Below are positions 24,939 through 34,363 of a stretch of DNA of 64,000 bases, one piece after another (position 1 is the stretch's first letter; each line of letters begins with the position of its first letter). Both the position numbers and the translations under genes were made by a program. Below the pieces are notes generated by a model, which had not been told where the DNA came from, made no database searches, and worked only from the letters and a program-made list of their open reading frames with translations. Location: NCBI GenBank assembly GCA_965261955.1, contig CBDHEM010000071.1, positions 124,001 to 188,000 on the forward strand, written 5' to 3'. This DNA is from JABAAI01 sp965261955. GTDB lineage: Bacteria; Spirochaetota; Leptospiria; Leptospirales; Leptonemataceae.

Positions 24939-25565
24939 TTACTTTACTATAAAGTAGTTCAGCGTGTATTCTAGAGTGATATTTGGTTTTGTAATTTCTT
25001 TTGGAAATATAGGGAATGGTCGTGCTTTTTGAATACTTTTCAGTGCGGCTTTATTTAATCCACTGTGCGTACTAGCTTGAATAATTTGTACTGCATGGAC
25101 ACTTCCATCTGGTTTTAAAGAAAAACGAATACGTACCATACCTTCTCTATTTAGCATCTTTTCTTTGTAGGGGTAGTATTTTTTATTTTCAATTTGAGAA
25201 CGTACTTCCGTTAAATATTCCGAAAGTATATTTTGATTTGTTTCTATCTTCGAATTTTGAAGATTTTTCTGTTTATTTACTTTTTTATTTCTGTCAGTTT
25301 TATTTTTCATAGTTTTATTTTTTTGGGTACTAATCTTATTTGAATTTTTTCGACGAGAAAAAAGTGATGGGTTGTCTCTTTGTAAAAGATTTAATTGTAA
25401 TTGAGATTTTATTTTCTGTATAGGAAGTAATCTATCTGGTCTGCTTTGATCTGGTTTGCTTTGATGGAATAGAATAAAATATATAGACACTAGTAAAATT
25501 TGTACAAAGCATATTACAAAGAAAGGCTCCCCATTACATATATGCTTTTGTAATTTTAAAGCCAT
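24939..25565 (-). CDS. TonB-like energy transducer
   Basis: 208 residues with one N-terminal membrane helix (FFVICFVQILLVSIYFILF, about 15-33), a long basic Asn/Lys-rich linker and a C-terminal TonB domain. The domain carries YYPYKEKMLNREGMVRIRF, LKPDGSVHAVQIIQAS and GLNKAALKSIQKARPFP. It would span the periplasm and pass proton-motive energy to outer-membrane receptors. No exbB, exbD or receptor gene is adjacent. The linker lacks the Pro-rich character of classical TonB. Confidence 0.85.
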   Translation of the reverse strand: MALKLQKHICNGEPFFVICFVQILLVSIYFILFHQSKPDQSRPDRLLPIQKIKSQLQLNLLQRDNPSLFSRRKNSNKISTQKNKTMKNKTDRNKKVNKQKNLQNSKIETNQNILSEYLTEVRSQIENKKYYPYKEKMLNREGMVRIRFSLKPDGSVHAVQIIQASTHSGLNKAALKSIQKARPFPIFPKEITKPNITLEYTLNYFIVK

Positions 25566-25751
25566 TCTTTGTATTGTATTGCGAGGTGGGAGTAGATGCG
25601 ATTCTACTTCCGATAATATACATTATGTCTCATTAACGAAAAGTACCACCAATGCATATTTATAAAATTTATATATACCCGTGATTTGCGTAGGTTATTA
25701 TACTAAAATTATTATTTATGATGATGTTGTTCTTTTGGGAAAAGGCTATTC

Positions 25752-26336
25752 TCACTCTATTGTGGCCGTTAGTGAAAATCGATTACGCACGTCTTCTTGA
25801 TTGTAATATAAATGAATTCCACTTTGTTTTTTAAAAGTTTTAGCTATAGCAGCTTGAAAGTCATCTTTAAGCGCCATAAAGGTTGCCTCTTCATTTGGTG
25901 CGATATAGCGGTCATTTATTGTAAATTTGATTGTGTTTGTCGCAAATGATAATTGCTTTTTCCAGATATCCTCGCTTTCCAATAAGTTTTTAACGTGTAG
26001 AGTTTTTTCTAAAGCAGAGATGATACATTTCTTATTCGTTCCAAGATCACCACCATTAGCATCAGCATCAGCATTATTGAAGACCGTTCTTCTATTGTAC
26101 AAAAGTCCGATTTTGTTTTCTGGGCCAAAATCTATACTGTAAAAACTATCATGGCCAATCAATAAGATACCCGGCCCAGAAGGTATGTGCGTGTAATCGG
26201 CTACATCAATTAGAATTTCACTACTCAAAGCCTTGACACGTATCCAGTTATGAAAGATGGGAATAAATTTTTCTAGCTCTATGGTTTCTGGATTGTTTGC
26301 GAACAATTTAACATTAAGATGTTGAACTTCAGGCAT
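25752..26336 (-). CDS. Conserved-type hypothetical protein next to nitrite/sulfite reductase
   Basis: 194-residue soluble protein with no signal peptide and no family I can name. Distinctive segments are KFIPIFHNWIRVKALSSEIL, DVADYTHIPSGPGILLIGHD and GPENKIGLLYNRRTVFN, followed by a charged C-terminal half (TFMALKDDFQAAIAKTFKKQ). It starts 20 bp after the nirA/sir gene stop on the same strand, so it is almost certainly in that operon and may serve the reductase. Confidence 0.65.
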   Translation of the reverse strand: MPEVQHLNVKLFANNPETIELEKFIPIFHNWIRVKALSSEILIDVADYTHIPSGPGILLIGHDSFYSIDFGPENKIGLLYNRRTVFNNADADANGGDLGTNKKCIISALEKTLHVKNLLESEDIWKKQLSFATNTIKFTINDRYIAPNEEATFMALKDDFQAAIAKTFKKQSGIHLYYNQEDVRNRFSLTATIE

Positions 26337-26356
26337 TTATAAAAAACAAACAAAAA

Positions 26357-28726
26357 TCAAGTTGTAACGAGCTTAGGTGAATTGAGTCCTTGCGATGTAT
26401 TTTGACTTGTGATACGTAGGTCGCAACTATGCGATGCCTCTATAAAAAGACTAGTCTCTTCTATTCGACAACGAGCTGTTTCTTTATTAAATATTTCCCC
26501 ACCATTTTGTGCTTTTTCTGCAGCTGAAAACAAATAAGCTGCAAATTTCCCGCCCGCATAAGTATCAAAAAAGAGCTGAGTATCATATAGGTGCCTACGA
26601 AACTCAGAAACAATAATTTGTGGTTCGTTAGGAACGTCTAAATAGAAATTTTTAACGAGACCTCGTGCAGCTTGTAACATAGCCTTATAAGCTAGTTGAC
26701 CAGCTTCTTGTGGCTTACCTTCTTCAAGTAATAATTGGGCATCAAAAAGCTCTCTTTCTGCAGAAGCTAAATCCATATCGATTCGGTTGATAACTTCACC
26801 CGCACATTCCCCTATCCCCATATCGCCTGTAGTGTATTCTCGAGGATCTCCCCAATCACTATAATAAGAGCTCTCCTCTTTATAGTTCGGAACACGAACC
26901 ATGTCTATGAGAAGTTTTTTCATATTCGCCTTTCCTAGACGAGTTATAAAATTATGAAAGCTTTCTCCTGCATTGATATTTTCTTTATAATAAATAGCAA
27001 GACGGTGAACAACCTCAGGTATTTTTTTGGATGGTATGGCAATCACAGGCAATCCATAAGAGCCACCATTCTCTTCCCATTTCCCCCCCAGGACAACTTG
27101 GAAATGAGGTACAGCATGACCATCTATTTTTCGACTGACACCATAAAATCCTAAATCTGCCACATGATGCTGGGAACAGGAGTTAAAACATCCACTGATT
27201 TTAATATGTAATTTTTGAATGACCTCATCCAACTCTATATTCCCAGTTTTGAATTGCTTACGGAGTTCGGCGGCAAGACCTCTTGAGGAAGATATACCCA
27301 ATTTACAAGTATCTGTTCCTGGACAAGCTACAATATCCGTAATATCTCCGGCACCCACTTCCCCCAATCCAATATTAAATAGCTCTTCATATAAGTCCTC
27401 TATATCTTCAGAGCGAACCCAACGTAAAACTATATTTTGTTCAACGGTTGTTCGTAACACTCCTCCAACATACTTACGGCTTATATCTGCCAGTGTCCGT
27501 AGTTGATCAGATGTGATATCTCCCAAGGGAAGCTTTATAGTAACGATAAAGTATGCTTTTTGTTTTTGGGCAGAAACATTGCTTTTTTGCCAAAGAGAGA
27601 ATTCTTTTTGAGAAGAATTTTTATCCATTTGATTAGAACGAAAATCTTGAGTTGTTCTTGCAATTTTTTCTGTGGACATTTCAGAATCTTCACTTGCTTC
27701 CATTTTGGTAAGATAATCTGTCCACCGAGTGTCTTTTGGTTGCTTCTGACGCTCTTCACGAACAAGGCGACGAAATTCAGCAATACCCAATTTACTTACA
27801 AGAAACTTAATCCTCGCCCGTGCTCTATTCTTTTTTTCACCCAAACGGGAAAAAACTCGGGCAACAGCTTGTGCCATTGGTAATATTTCCTCTTCCGTAA
27901 CAAATTCTTCAAGGAGCTTTGCTGGATAAGGAACAGCTCCCAACCCTCCTCCTACATAAAGAGAGAATCCCCTTTTAATTTTTCCAGAAGCATTACGAGT
28001 TTGTGCAATCAGTCCCAAATCATGCATATTGGTCAGTCCACATGCGTTTTTTTCACAACCGGAAAAGGTTATTTTAAATTTACGACCAAAATCTTGAACA
28101 TCATGATGCCCTAGGAAAAAGTAAGTCATTGCATTCGCATATGGTGTCACATCAAATAGTTCTTCTTTACAGCAACCTGCTTTTGGACATGCCGTGACAT
28201 TTCTAACAGAATTACCACAAGCTTCACGAGTAGTTATACCAACAGAAGCTAAGCGACGCATAATTGAAGGAGTATCATCAATATGAATGAAATGCATTTG
28301 AAAGTCTTGGCGTGTTGTTACATGAGCAATACAATCAGAATACTCTTCAGCTAATTCAGCTAAAACTTCACATTGTCTAGCGGTAAAACCCCCAAAAGGT
28401 ATTTTTATGCGCATCATTCCCGGCGCATGCCATAAGGTACCAGGACCCTTTGTTGCAAAATTATCAGGGTACTGAATGTTTTGGCTTATAGTACCATCAT
28501 AACGTTGCCCATTATCATAGCGTTGCCCATAAGCACCACGTCGCAAACGTGTTTCTGCAAATAACTTTTCATCAAACTTGCCTTTCTGGCGAAGTTTGAT
28601 GTCTGTTTCAAAGCCATCAATCTCTGTAAGAAGTGAATTTGACAGGGCATCTGATAGGGCATCTGATAGGGCATCTGATAGGGCATCTTTTATTTTGTCT
28701 TTCCAGTAAGGATTACTTATTTTCAT
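26357..28726 (-). CDS. Ferredoxin-type nitrite/sulfite reductase with C-terminal helical extension
   Basis: 789 residues. Two tandem NIR/SIR half-repeats carry the sirohaem and 4Fe-4S machinery. The first half has VTTRQDFQMHFI and NVTACPKAGCCKEE; the second has DIVACPGTDTC, KLGISSSRGLAAELR and IKISGCFNSCSQHHVADLGF, whose four Cys (C-x5-C and C-x3-C) are the expected cluster ligands. It reduces nitrite or sulfite with six electrons; which of the two cannot be settled from sequence alone. After about residue 640 comes an added helical region (MDLASAERELFDAQLLLEEG, then AGQLAYKAMLQAARGLV) resembling HEPN-type helical bundles. The N-terminus has a DALS x4 repeat (residues 14-29). The family's usual length is near 550-600. 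Confidence 0.88.
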   Translation of the reverse strand: MKISNPYWKDKIKDALSDALSDALSDALSNSLLTEIDGFETDIKLRQKGKFDEKLFAETRLRRGAYGQRYDNGQRYDGTISQNIQYPDNFATKGPGTLWHAPGMMRIKIPFGGFTARQCEVLAELAEEYSDCIAHVTTRQDFQMHFIHIDDTPSIMRRLASVGITTREACGNSVRNVTACPKAGCCKEELFDVTPYANAMTYFFLGHHDVQDFGRKFKITFSGCEKNACGLTNMHDLGLIAQTRNASGKIKRGFSLYVGGGLGAVPYPAKLLEEFVTEEEILPMAQAVARVFSRLGEKKNRARARIKFLVSKLGIAEFRRLVREERQKQPKDTRWTDYLTKMEASEDSEMSTEKIARTTQDFRSNQMDKNSSQKEFSLWQKSNVSAQKQKAYFIVTIKLPLGDITSDQLRTLADISRKYVGGVLRTTVEQNIVLRWVRSEDIEDLYEELFNIGLGEVGAGDITDIVACPGTDTCKLGISSSRGLAAELRKQFKTGNIELDEVIQKLHIKISGCFNSCSQHHVADLGFYGVSRKIDGHAVPHFQVVLGGKWEENGGSYGLPVIAIPSKKIPEVVHRLAIYYKENINAGESFHNFITRLGKANMKKLLIDMVRVPNYKEESSYYSDWGDPREYTTGDMGIGECAGEVINRIDMDLASAERELFDAQLLLEEGKPQEAGQLAYKAMLQAARGLVKNFYLDVPNEPQIIVSEFRRHLYDTQLFFDTYAGGKFAAYLFSAAEKAQNGGEIFNKETARCRIEETSLFIEASHSCDLRITSQNTSQGLNSPKLVTT
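28645..28688. repeat. 12-bp tandem repeat in the reductase N-terminus
   Basis: gggcatctgata repeated three times plus eight further bases, encoding DALS repeats on the minus strand. Twelve is a multiple of three, so copy-number changes would alter length but not frame. Confidence 0.85.
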
Positions 28727-28984
28727 TGTCTGGATTACGTTATCTCGTTATTCAAAACTAAAAAACATAGGGATTGATTTACGAAACACGTTAGCTCCAG
28801 CATCTAGAGCTTTTTTATCAAGTCTTCGTCAAGCTTTTTATCTGTTACTCTAATTACTTCATTTTGTAGAAGATTATGAAATATTAGATTCCAGAAATTC
28901 CTTAATGTTTTAAGAAGGTATAAAGTTAGCTTTATGATGTATATGATACGAGCTAACATTAGATAAAATCTCTACAGTTTCGAA

Positions 28985-30370
28985 ATGAATACACCCACAT
29001 TACTTTTAATAGAGGATGATCTCTCTCAAAGAGAAGCACTTGAGGAATATCTCACAAACAAGGAGATATTTACTAATCCTAATATTGAAGTCTATAGTGC
29101 CCCAAATGGAGAGTTAGCTAAGGTCATTTTGAATAAAAAGGAAATAGATTTAGTTTTAAGTGATTTACGTTTACCGGATTGTAGTGGAATTAGTCTTATT
29201 AAGGAAGCACGTAAAATAAAAGAAACGATGCCTTTTTTACTCCTTACAGGAGATCCATCCATCGAAACGGCTATAGACGCTGTCCGTCAAGGGGCAAATG
29301 ATTATTTGCTGAAGCCTGTCGACCTTACCCTGCTCAAAAGTAAAATTGAAAGTCTTTTAGAAACAATCATATTACGAAAAGAAAATGAAAATCTAAAAGA
29401 GCGCTTACAAAATTCTTTTGCATCCAAAAATATAATTGGAGCGTCTCAAGTTTTACAGAACTTACTTGAAAAAGTAAAACAAATTTCTGTAGCAAATGTA
29501 ACTGTTTTATTAGAAGGGGAAAGTGGAACTGGTAAAGAAATGATTGCAAATCTTATACATGAAAGTTCTACTCGGCAGGGAAAATTATTTGTTAAAGTAA
29601 ATTGTGGAGCACTCACAAAGACTTTGCTTGAATCAGAATTATTTGGAGCTGTGAAGGGAGCTTATACTGGCTCAGAGAAGGATAGGCGCGGTTATTTTGA
29701 AGCATCAAATGGTGGTAGTATTTTTCTTGATGAGATTGGTGAAATGGATATGGAAAGTCAAGTCCGTCTTTTGCGAGTCATTGAAGATAGAAAAGTAGTT
29801 CGCGTTGGGTCCACAAAAATCATACCCATTGATGTACGAATCATAACTGCAACAAATAAAAATTTATTAGAAGAAGTTAATAAAGGAACTTTTCGAGAAG
29901 ATTTGTACTATCGTTTGAGTGTAATCAAACTTAAATTACCTACCCTACGTGAACGAATAGAAGATTTACCCCTACTTTTTAATCATTTTATTGTTCAATT
30001 TAATGAAAAATATGAAAAGTCAATAACTGGAATGACAAAGGAGCTACTGCGTTTTTGCTATTCCTATCCTTGGCCGGGAAATATACGTGAATTTTGTAAT
30101 GTTTTAGAGGGTATGGCTCTATTGGCGAGAGAGGAGATACTTTCGTTTGAAGATTTGCCCCAAGAATTGCAAGATTTTCCCAAAAATATTGTCGCAAACA
30201 AAGTGAATATTGCAAAAAATATATCTCCGGGTTTATCTATGGAAGAATATGAAAAAGCTATAATCAAAGCCAATTTAGTTCTTTTTAAGGATAACAGAGA
30301 AAAAACAGCAAGATCCCTGGGAATTGCAGAAAGAACTTTATACCGTAAGATCAAAATTTATGGTCTATAA
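28985..30370 (+). CDS. Sigma-54-dependent response regulator (NtrC family)
   Basis: 461 residues: receiver domain (1-125; E10-D12 acidic pocket, D60 acceptor in LVLSDLRLP, T88, K110), AAA+ domain (about 148-380) and a C-terminal Fis-type helix-turn-helix (KTARSLGIAERTLYRKIKIY). The AAA+ part has Walker A GESGTGKE (178-185), Walker B IFLDEIGE and an arginine-finger region FREDLYYRL. The sigma-54 contact loop reads GAYTGS (225-230) instead of the usual GAFTGA. It activates RpoN promoters after phosphorylation; the sensor kinase is not in the window. The gene is divergent from the nitrite/sulfite reductase gene, with about 258 bp between them, so control of that operon is possible but unproven. 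Confidence 0.93.
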   Translation: MNTPTLLLIEDDLSQREALEEYLTNKEIFTNPNIEVYSAPNGELAKVILNKKEIDLVLSDLRLPDCSGISLIKEARKIKETMPFLLLTGDPSIETAIDAVRQGANDYLLKPVDLTLLKSKIESLLETIILRKENENLKERLQNSFASKNIIGASQVLQNLLEKVKQISVANVTVLLEGESGTGKEMIANLIHESSTRQGKLFVKVNCGALTKTLLESELFGAVKGAYTGSEKDRRGYFEASNGGSIFLDEIGEMDMESQVRLLRVIEDRKVVRVGSTKIIPIDVRIITATNKNLLEEVNKGTFREDLYYRLSVIKLKLPTLRERIEDLPLLFNHFIVQFNEKYEKSITGMTKELLRFCYSYPWPGNIREFCNVLEGMALLAREEILSFEDLPQELQDFPKNIVANKVNIAKNISPGLSMEEYEKAIIKANLVLFKDNREKTARSLGIAERTLYRKIKIYGL

Positions 30371-30487
30371 CACTATATTATTTCTATGCCAGTTTTCTTT
30401 TGGATATAGTTTTTTTTAACTAAGTAGTGGGAAGGTAAAAAATAAATGAGAACATTATGTTTAAAATAATTTGTGTAGTAGTATAGC

Positions 30488-31339
30488 ATGGTTATGATGC
30501 AAAAAACTAAAGGGATAGTTTTACGTAGGCGATTCATGAAAGAAATCGATAGTTTTTTTTATCTTCTCGCGGAGAGTGGAGAGACTATAGAAATACGAGC
30601 CTATGGTATACGCACTACAAAAAAACGTTCAGCTTTGTTAATGGAGCCAGGTGCTTTTATTGAAGTTGACTATCAAACCGATTTAAACGGTCATTCTACG
30701 CTTAAAGAAGGTCATGTACAAGAGAGGTTTAGAGAAAATAAAATGACCTATCACTCGTTATTACTCTTATCTTACCTTTTGGAGTTATCTGCTTTTACGT
30801 CTTCTTATGGAAAAGCTCCTAGCCTATTTGTACTTTTGAAAGGAAGCATAGAAACTTTATCAAAAGTTGATACAGTTGATTCTGATCATATAGCTTTACT
30901 TATTTTTTTTCAATCGCGTCTTCTCAAATTATTAGGTATACTTGGTACATTAGATAGCTGTTCTTTATGTGATGCGGATCTCACAGGAAAGAGCCATTGG
31001 CATATCCCGGAGCTTTACTTTTCTTGTGATAATTGCAATACAAAGAGTAGACGAGAAGATAGACTGATGGCTGAAATAATTGCAATTGCCAGTAAAGTGC
31101 GTTTTTCTATTTTTGAAGAAATTATGCGCTCTTCTCATTCTTATTTTGGCAATTGTACGAATCTGAAAAATAAGGGAAAAATATTTGATATTGATTATGA
31201 ATGGAAAGGACTTGATAAGGGAATGGCTTTCTCTTTGTGTAAGAAACTACATTTGTGTGTGAAAAACTTTGCTAATTATTCTTTCCCTGCTTTTAGACAA
31301 CTTGAAGAGAATTATATGACTGTGAATAGAAGCATGTAA
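30488..31339 (+). CDS. recO: DNA repair protein RecO
   Basis: 283 residues. N-terminal OB-fold (KTKGIVLRRRFMKEIDSFFY, IRAYGIRTTKKRS), a helical middle and a zinc motif CSLC...CDNC (about 161-186). RecO loads RecA on gapped DNA together with RecR and RecF. The two starting residues M and VMM offer alternative starts within three codons. It is followed by a small membrane-protein gene and argS on the same strand. Confidence 0.88.
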   Translation: MVMMQKTKGIVLRRRFMKEIDSFFYLLAESGETIEIRAYGIRTTKKRSALLMEPGAFIEVDYQTDLNGHSTLKEGHVQERFRENKMTYHSLLLLSYLLELSAFTSSYGKAPSLFVLLKGSIETLSKVDTVDSDHIALLIFFQSRLLKLLGILGTLDSCSLCDADLTGKSHWHIPELYFSCDNCNTKSRREDRLMAEIIAIASKVRFSIFEEIMRSSHSYFGNCTNLKNKGKIFDIDYEWKGLDKGMAFSLCKKLHLCVKNFANYSFPAFRQLEENYMTVNRSM

Positions 31340-31351
31340 GATGGTGTGATT

Positions 31352-31525
31352 ATGGGAAAAAATCTATTCTCCTATTTTATTTTATGTTTACTTGTTTCTG
31401 TATCAGTACTGATGCTCTTTATTCGTTTAAAACCCAATCACCTCAAAAGTTTTCAAAAAAAAATCAATGTTGAAAAGCGACATATAATACAAAAGAGTAA
31501 AAAAATGAAACTGAAAAGAAAATAA
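31352..31525 (+). CDS. Small single-span membrane protein
   Basis: 57 residues: MGKNLFSYFILCLLVSVSVL and MLFIRLKP form one membrane helix (about 5-25), followed by a very basic tail (KSFQKKINVEKRHIIQKSKK) that would stay in the cytoplasm or bind nucleic acid or lipid. It lies 12 bp after recO and 9 bp before argS, so it sits within that gene cluster. No family recognised. Confidence 0.6.
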   Translation: MGKNLFSYFILCLLVSVSVLMLFIRLKPNHLKSFQKKINVEKRHIIQKSKKMKLKRK

Positions 31526-31534
31526 AGAAAAGTA

Positions 31535-33469
31535 ATGGAAACAAGTATCTCTGTATCTTTGAAAACGTGTTTAGAAAATCTTTTCAGAGATTCTTTAGTT
31601 ACCCTAGCACAAGAACTATTTATGGAATCTCCTTCTATTTTTAATGAAGAAAAAAAAGACGATTTATTTAAAGAGGTTCACATTGAATTTATACGTGAAG
31701 AAAAATTTGGAGATTATAGTTGTACTAGTGCTATGGATAAAAAAAATCGAGAATTTTATGCAAAAGCAAACCCAAACTTTCGTAATCCACGTTTCTTAGC
31801 TAAAGCCATTTGCGAAATTGTACAAAAAAAGAGAGAAGAGCTTTGCCTCATAGAAAAAATAGAAATAGCTGGGGCTGGTTTTATTAATATAACAATTCGC
31901 AATGAGGCTTTGGGACAATATTTGATACAATTGAAAAAAGGAAAAACTCTTCAATTCCTTTTGCCAGAAAAAGAACGACAAAAAATTATATTTGAATATG
32001 TAAGTGCTAATCCAACTGGCCCTTTAAATGTTGTTTCAGCTAGAGTAGCGGCTTTAGGTGACACTTGCTGCAATCTTCTTGAAGTCGTGGGCCATAAAGT
32101 GAAACGAGAGTATTATGTTAATGATTATGGGAATCAAGTGACGCTATTAGGGCAAAGTGCTTTTTTACGCTATCTGGAAAGTGAAGGTTGTCAGCTGAAA
32201 TTTGGTGAGAATGGACAAGAACAACAAAAACAAAGTTTATACAAACATGAAATAGGCTTACCCTTCCCTCAAGAAGCTTATCATGGGAAATATATCCAAA
32301 GAGCCCTAGAAATCTTACGACAAAAAGAAAAAAAATCACATCCCCTACTTTCATCAAAATTAATAGAACAAATGAAAAAACTTTCGGCTAAAAAAAATGT
32401 AGAAGTCGATTTTTTTGATGAAGCAAATATAAAATCAAACTGCGAGAAGCTGGGTAAAAGTTTATTAGAGCTTTTGTTACATCAACAAAAAGAGACACTT
32501 CGAAATTTCCGAGTGAATTTCGATCAATACTTTCATGAAAGCGATCTTCATAAGGATCCTTCTATTCTAGAAAATGTAAAACGTAAACTATCAACTTTTC
32601 TTTATGAGAAAGAAGGCACTGTTTTTTTTAAAAGCACTGTTTATGGTGATGATAAAGATCGTGTGATTATCCGATCTGATGGTCGTCCTACTTATTTTTT
32701 TGCAGACATTGCTTATCATGCGGATAAAATAAAAAGGGATTTTACTCATATATATAATATATGGGGACCCGATCATCATGGGTATATTCCTCGTTTACAA
32801 GGGGCCATTCAAGCACTGGATTATAAAGGGAGCTTTCGGGTGATTATTTCTCAACAAGTGAATTTACTTGAAGATGGAGAGACAGTCCGGATGAGTAAAA
32901 GAGCTGGGCGTCTAGTTACTTTAAAAGAGCTTATAGAGGAAATACCAATAGACCCTTTACGTTATTTTTTTTCCATGTATTCTTTTCAAGTGCCTATGGA
33001 TTTTGATATGGCTTTTGCCAAAGATACATCAGAAAAAAATCCATATTACTATGTCGCCTATGCTCATGCACGTATTTGTTCTATTTTTCGTAAAGCAAAC
33101 GAAAAAGGTATCCCTCCCATTTCACATAACGATTTTCAGAATGCTTTATGCAATGCAAACAAAGATTGGGAATGGACGCCCCAGAGGCGTAAATTGGTGT
33201 TACAAGTGATTCGTTTTAGTGATGAAATACAAGCGGCTGCGAATCATTTTGAACCTCACCGCGTCACACATCTTATCTATAGCTTAGCAAATATTTTTTC
33301 CCAATTCTATGCCTCCAAAGAAAACCGTGTAATAGAGCAAGCTCCTGTTACTGCTTCCTGTTTAGTCACGCTTCTTGAGCTAGTTGCCTTTTGTTTGAAG
33401 ACAGGTCTTGATATTCTTGGAACAAAGGCTCCGACAAGTATGTTTCGCAAAGAGACGTCTCAAAGATGA
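31535..33469 (+). CDS. argS: Arginyl-tRNA synthetase
   Basis: 644-residue class I synthetase. N-terminal additional domain (EVHIEFIREEKFGDYSC), catalytic Rossmann fold, RMSKRAG as the KMSKS-like loop (YVKMSKR group), and a C-terminal anticodon-binding helical domain (about 520-644). The HIGH region reads SANPTGPLNVVSARVAALGD (158-177), so the usual HVGH is replaced by NVVS. From memory, similar N-x-x-x-AR forms occur in spirochaete ArgS proteins. The enzyme is essential, so this is a lineage variant, not a defect. Confidence 0.94.
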   Translation: METSISVSLKTCLENLFRDSLVTLAQELFMESPSIFNEEKKDDLFKEVHIEFIREEKFGDYSCTSAMDKKNREFYAKANPNFRNPRFLAKAICEIVQKKREELCLIEKIEIAGAGFINITIRNEALGQYLIQLKKGKTLQFLLPEKERQKIIFEYVSANPTGPLNVVSARVAALGDTCCNLLEVVGHKVKREYYVNDYGNQVTLLGQSAFLRYLESEGCQLKFGENGQEQQKQSLYKHEIGLPFPQEAYHGKYIQRALEILRQKEKKSHPLLSSKLIEQMKKLSAKKNVEVDFFDEANIKSNCEKLGKSLLELLLHQQKETLRNFRVNFDQYFHESDLHKDPSILENVKRKLSTFLYEKEGTVFFKSTVYGDDKDRVIIRSDGRPTYFFADIAYHADKIKRDFTHIYNIWGPDHHGYIPRLQGAIQALDYKGSFRVIISQQVNLLEDGETVRMSKRAGRLVTLKELIEEIPIDPLRYFFSMYSFQVPMDFDMAFAKDTSEKNPYYYVAYAHARICSIFRKANEKGIPPISHNDFQNALCNANKDWEWTPQRRKLVLQVIRFSDEIQAAANHFEPHRVTHLIYSLANIFSQFYASKENRVIEQAPVTASCLVTLLELVAFCLKTGLDILGTKAPTSMFRKETSQR

Positions 33470-33512
33470 AGATTGAGGAAACAATAAAGATCATTTTTTA
33501 TTTGTAAGAAAA

Positions 33513-34169
33513 ATGGATAGTGAAGGCCTTTTATGTTATTTGGATCAACTTCCAGTCATTGGTATATATATAATACTTTTTTTTTCTTCGATATTAGAGA
33601 ATCTTTTCCCACCGTGGCCGGGTGATACACTTATTGTACTTTCTGGCTTTTTAGCTGCCCGAGATCAGGGGAATATTTTGATTTGTCTAATCACTGTTAC
33701 TGCAGGTAACATAGCAGGGGCTAGTCTAATGTATTATCTTGGGGGGCATGTGCTTGTTTTCTTCGTTCATCTCAATCAAAAATTCAAAAACCGTTTTTTT
33801 AATCGTATCCTTATGCCTCTAGTTAGTCAAAAAAGCATTGAGAAAACTAAGTTTTGGTTTCAGAGGTGGGGTATTGGGCTTGTATTATTCTCTAGATTTT
33901 CTGCCGGAATTCGTTTTTTTGTTAGCGTAGTTGCAGGTATAGTGGGTATGAATTTCTCTTTATTTTTACTTTGTTTTACGATAGGGGTTTTATTTTGGAG
34001 TAGTCTGTTACTTGGTGGCGGTTGGTTATTAAAAGAAAATTGGAATATTATAATCCATTGGATGAAAATTTATAATATTCTAATAGGAACATGCATTGCA
34101 CTATTTTTTTTAGCTTGGTTTCTTTTTCAAAAGAGGAAAAACAAAAGCGATCAAGCAAGCGATCTGTGA
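33513..34169 (+). CDS. DedA family membrane protein
   Basis: 218 residues, with four or five hydrophobic segments. Family marks are FFSSILENLFPPWPGDTLIV with the acidic residue after the first helix, GNIAGASLMYYLGGH and RFSAGIRFFVSVVAGIVGM. DedA proteins are thought to act as membrane undecaprenyl-phosphate or lipid flippases. The last codons (QKRKNKSDQASDL) overlap the start of a transposase relic (34153-34363), so the native C-terminus may have been replaced. Confidence 0.87.
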   Translation: MDSEGLLCYLDQLPVIGIYIILFFSSILENLFPPWPGDTLIVLSGFLAARDQGNILICLITVTAGNIAGASLMYYLGGHVLVFFVHLNQKFKNRFFNRILMPLVSQKSIEKTKFWFQRWGIGLVLFSRFSAGIRFFVSVVAGIVGMNFSLFLLCFTIGVLFWSSLLLGGGWLLKENWNIIIHWMKIYNILIGTCIALFFLAWFLFQKRKNKSDQASDL

Positions 34170-34363
34170 CAGAGGCTATCGCGGTGTTAAGCAAGTTGGC
34201 AATACAGCAATCATCTTACTTAGTAAATCCCTAAAAAGAGACAACCGTTATCAACAAGATAAAAAACGTAAACTGTGTAAAAAAAAGATACGCCACCATA
34301 GTAGCGATTATTAGACACTTGAAATCAGATTTCAGAGCGACGGGTAACCTTTTTACTCCATAA
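34153..34363 (+). pseudogene. Transposase C-terminal relic (IS5/ISL2-like)
   Basis: One frame reads KQAICDRGYRGVKQVGNTAI, then ILLSKSLKRDNRYQQDKKRK. After a frameshift near 34310 another frame reads AIIRHLKSDFRATGNLFTP and stops at 34361-34363. This matches the DRGYRG...IEPxIxHLKSDFR end of a DDE transposase of a type different from the three IS5 copies at 7.8-17.7 kb. The rest of the element is absent. Confidence 0.75.

Noticed and set aside
27503..27883. 126-codon plus-strand frame inside the nitrite/sulfite reductase gene
   Set aside because: Antisense shadow of a well-conserved reductase with no independent evidence.
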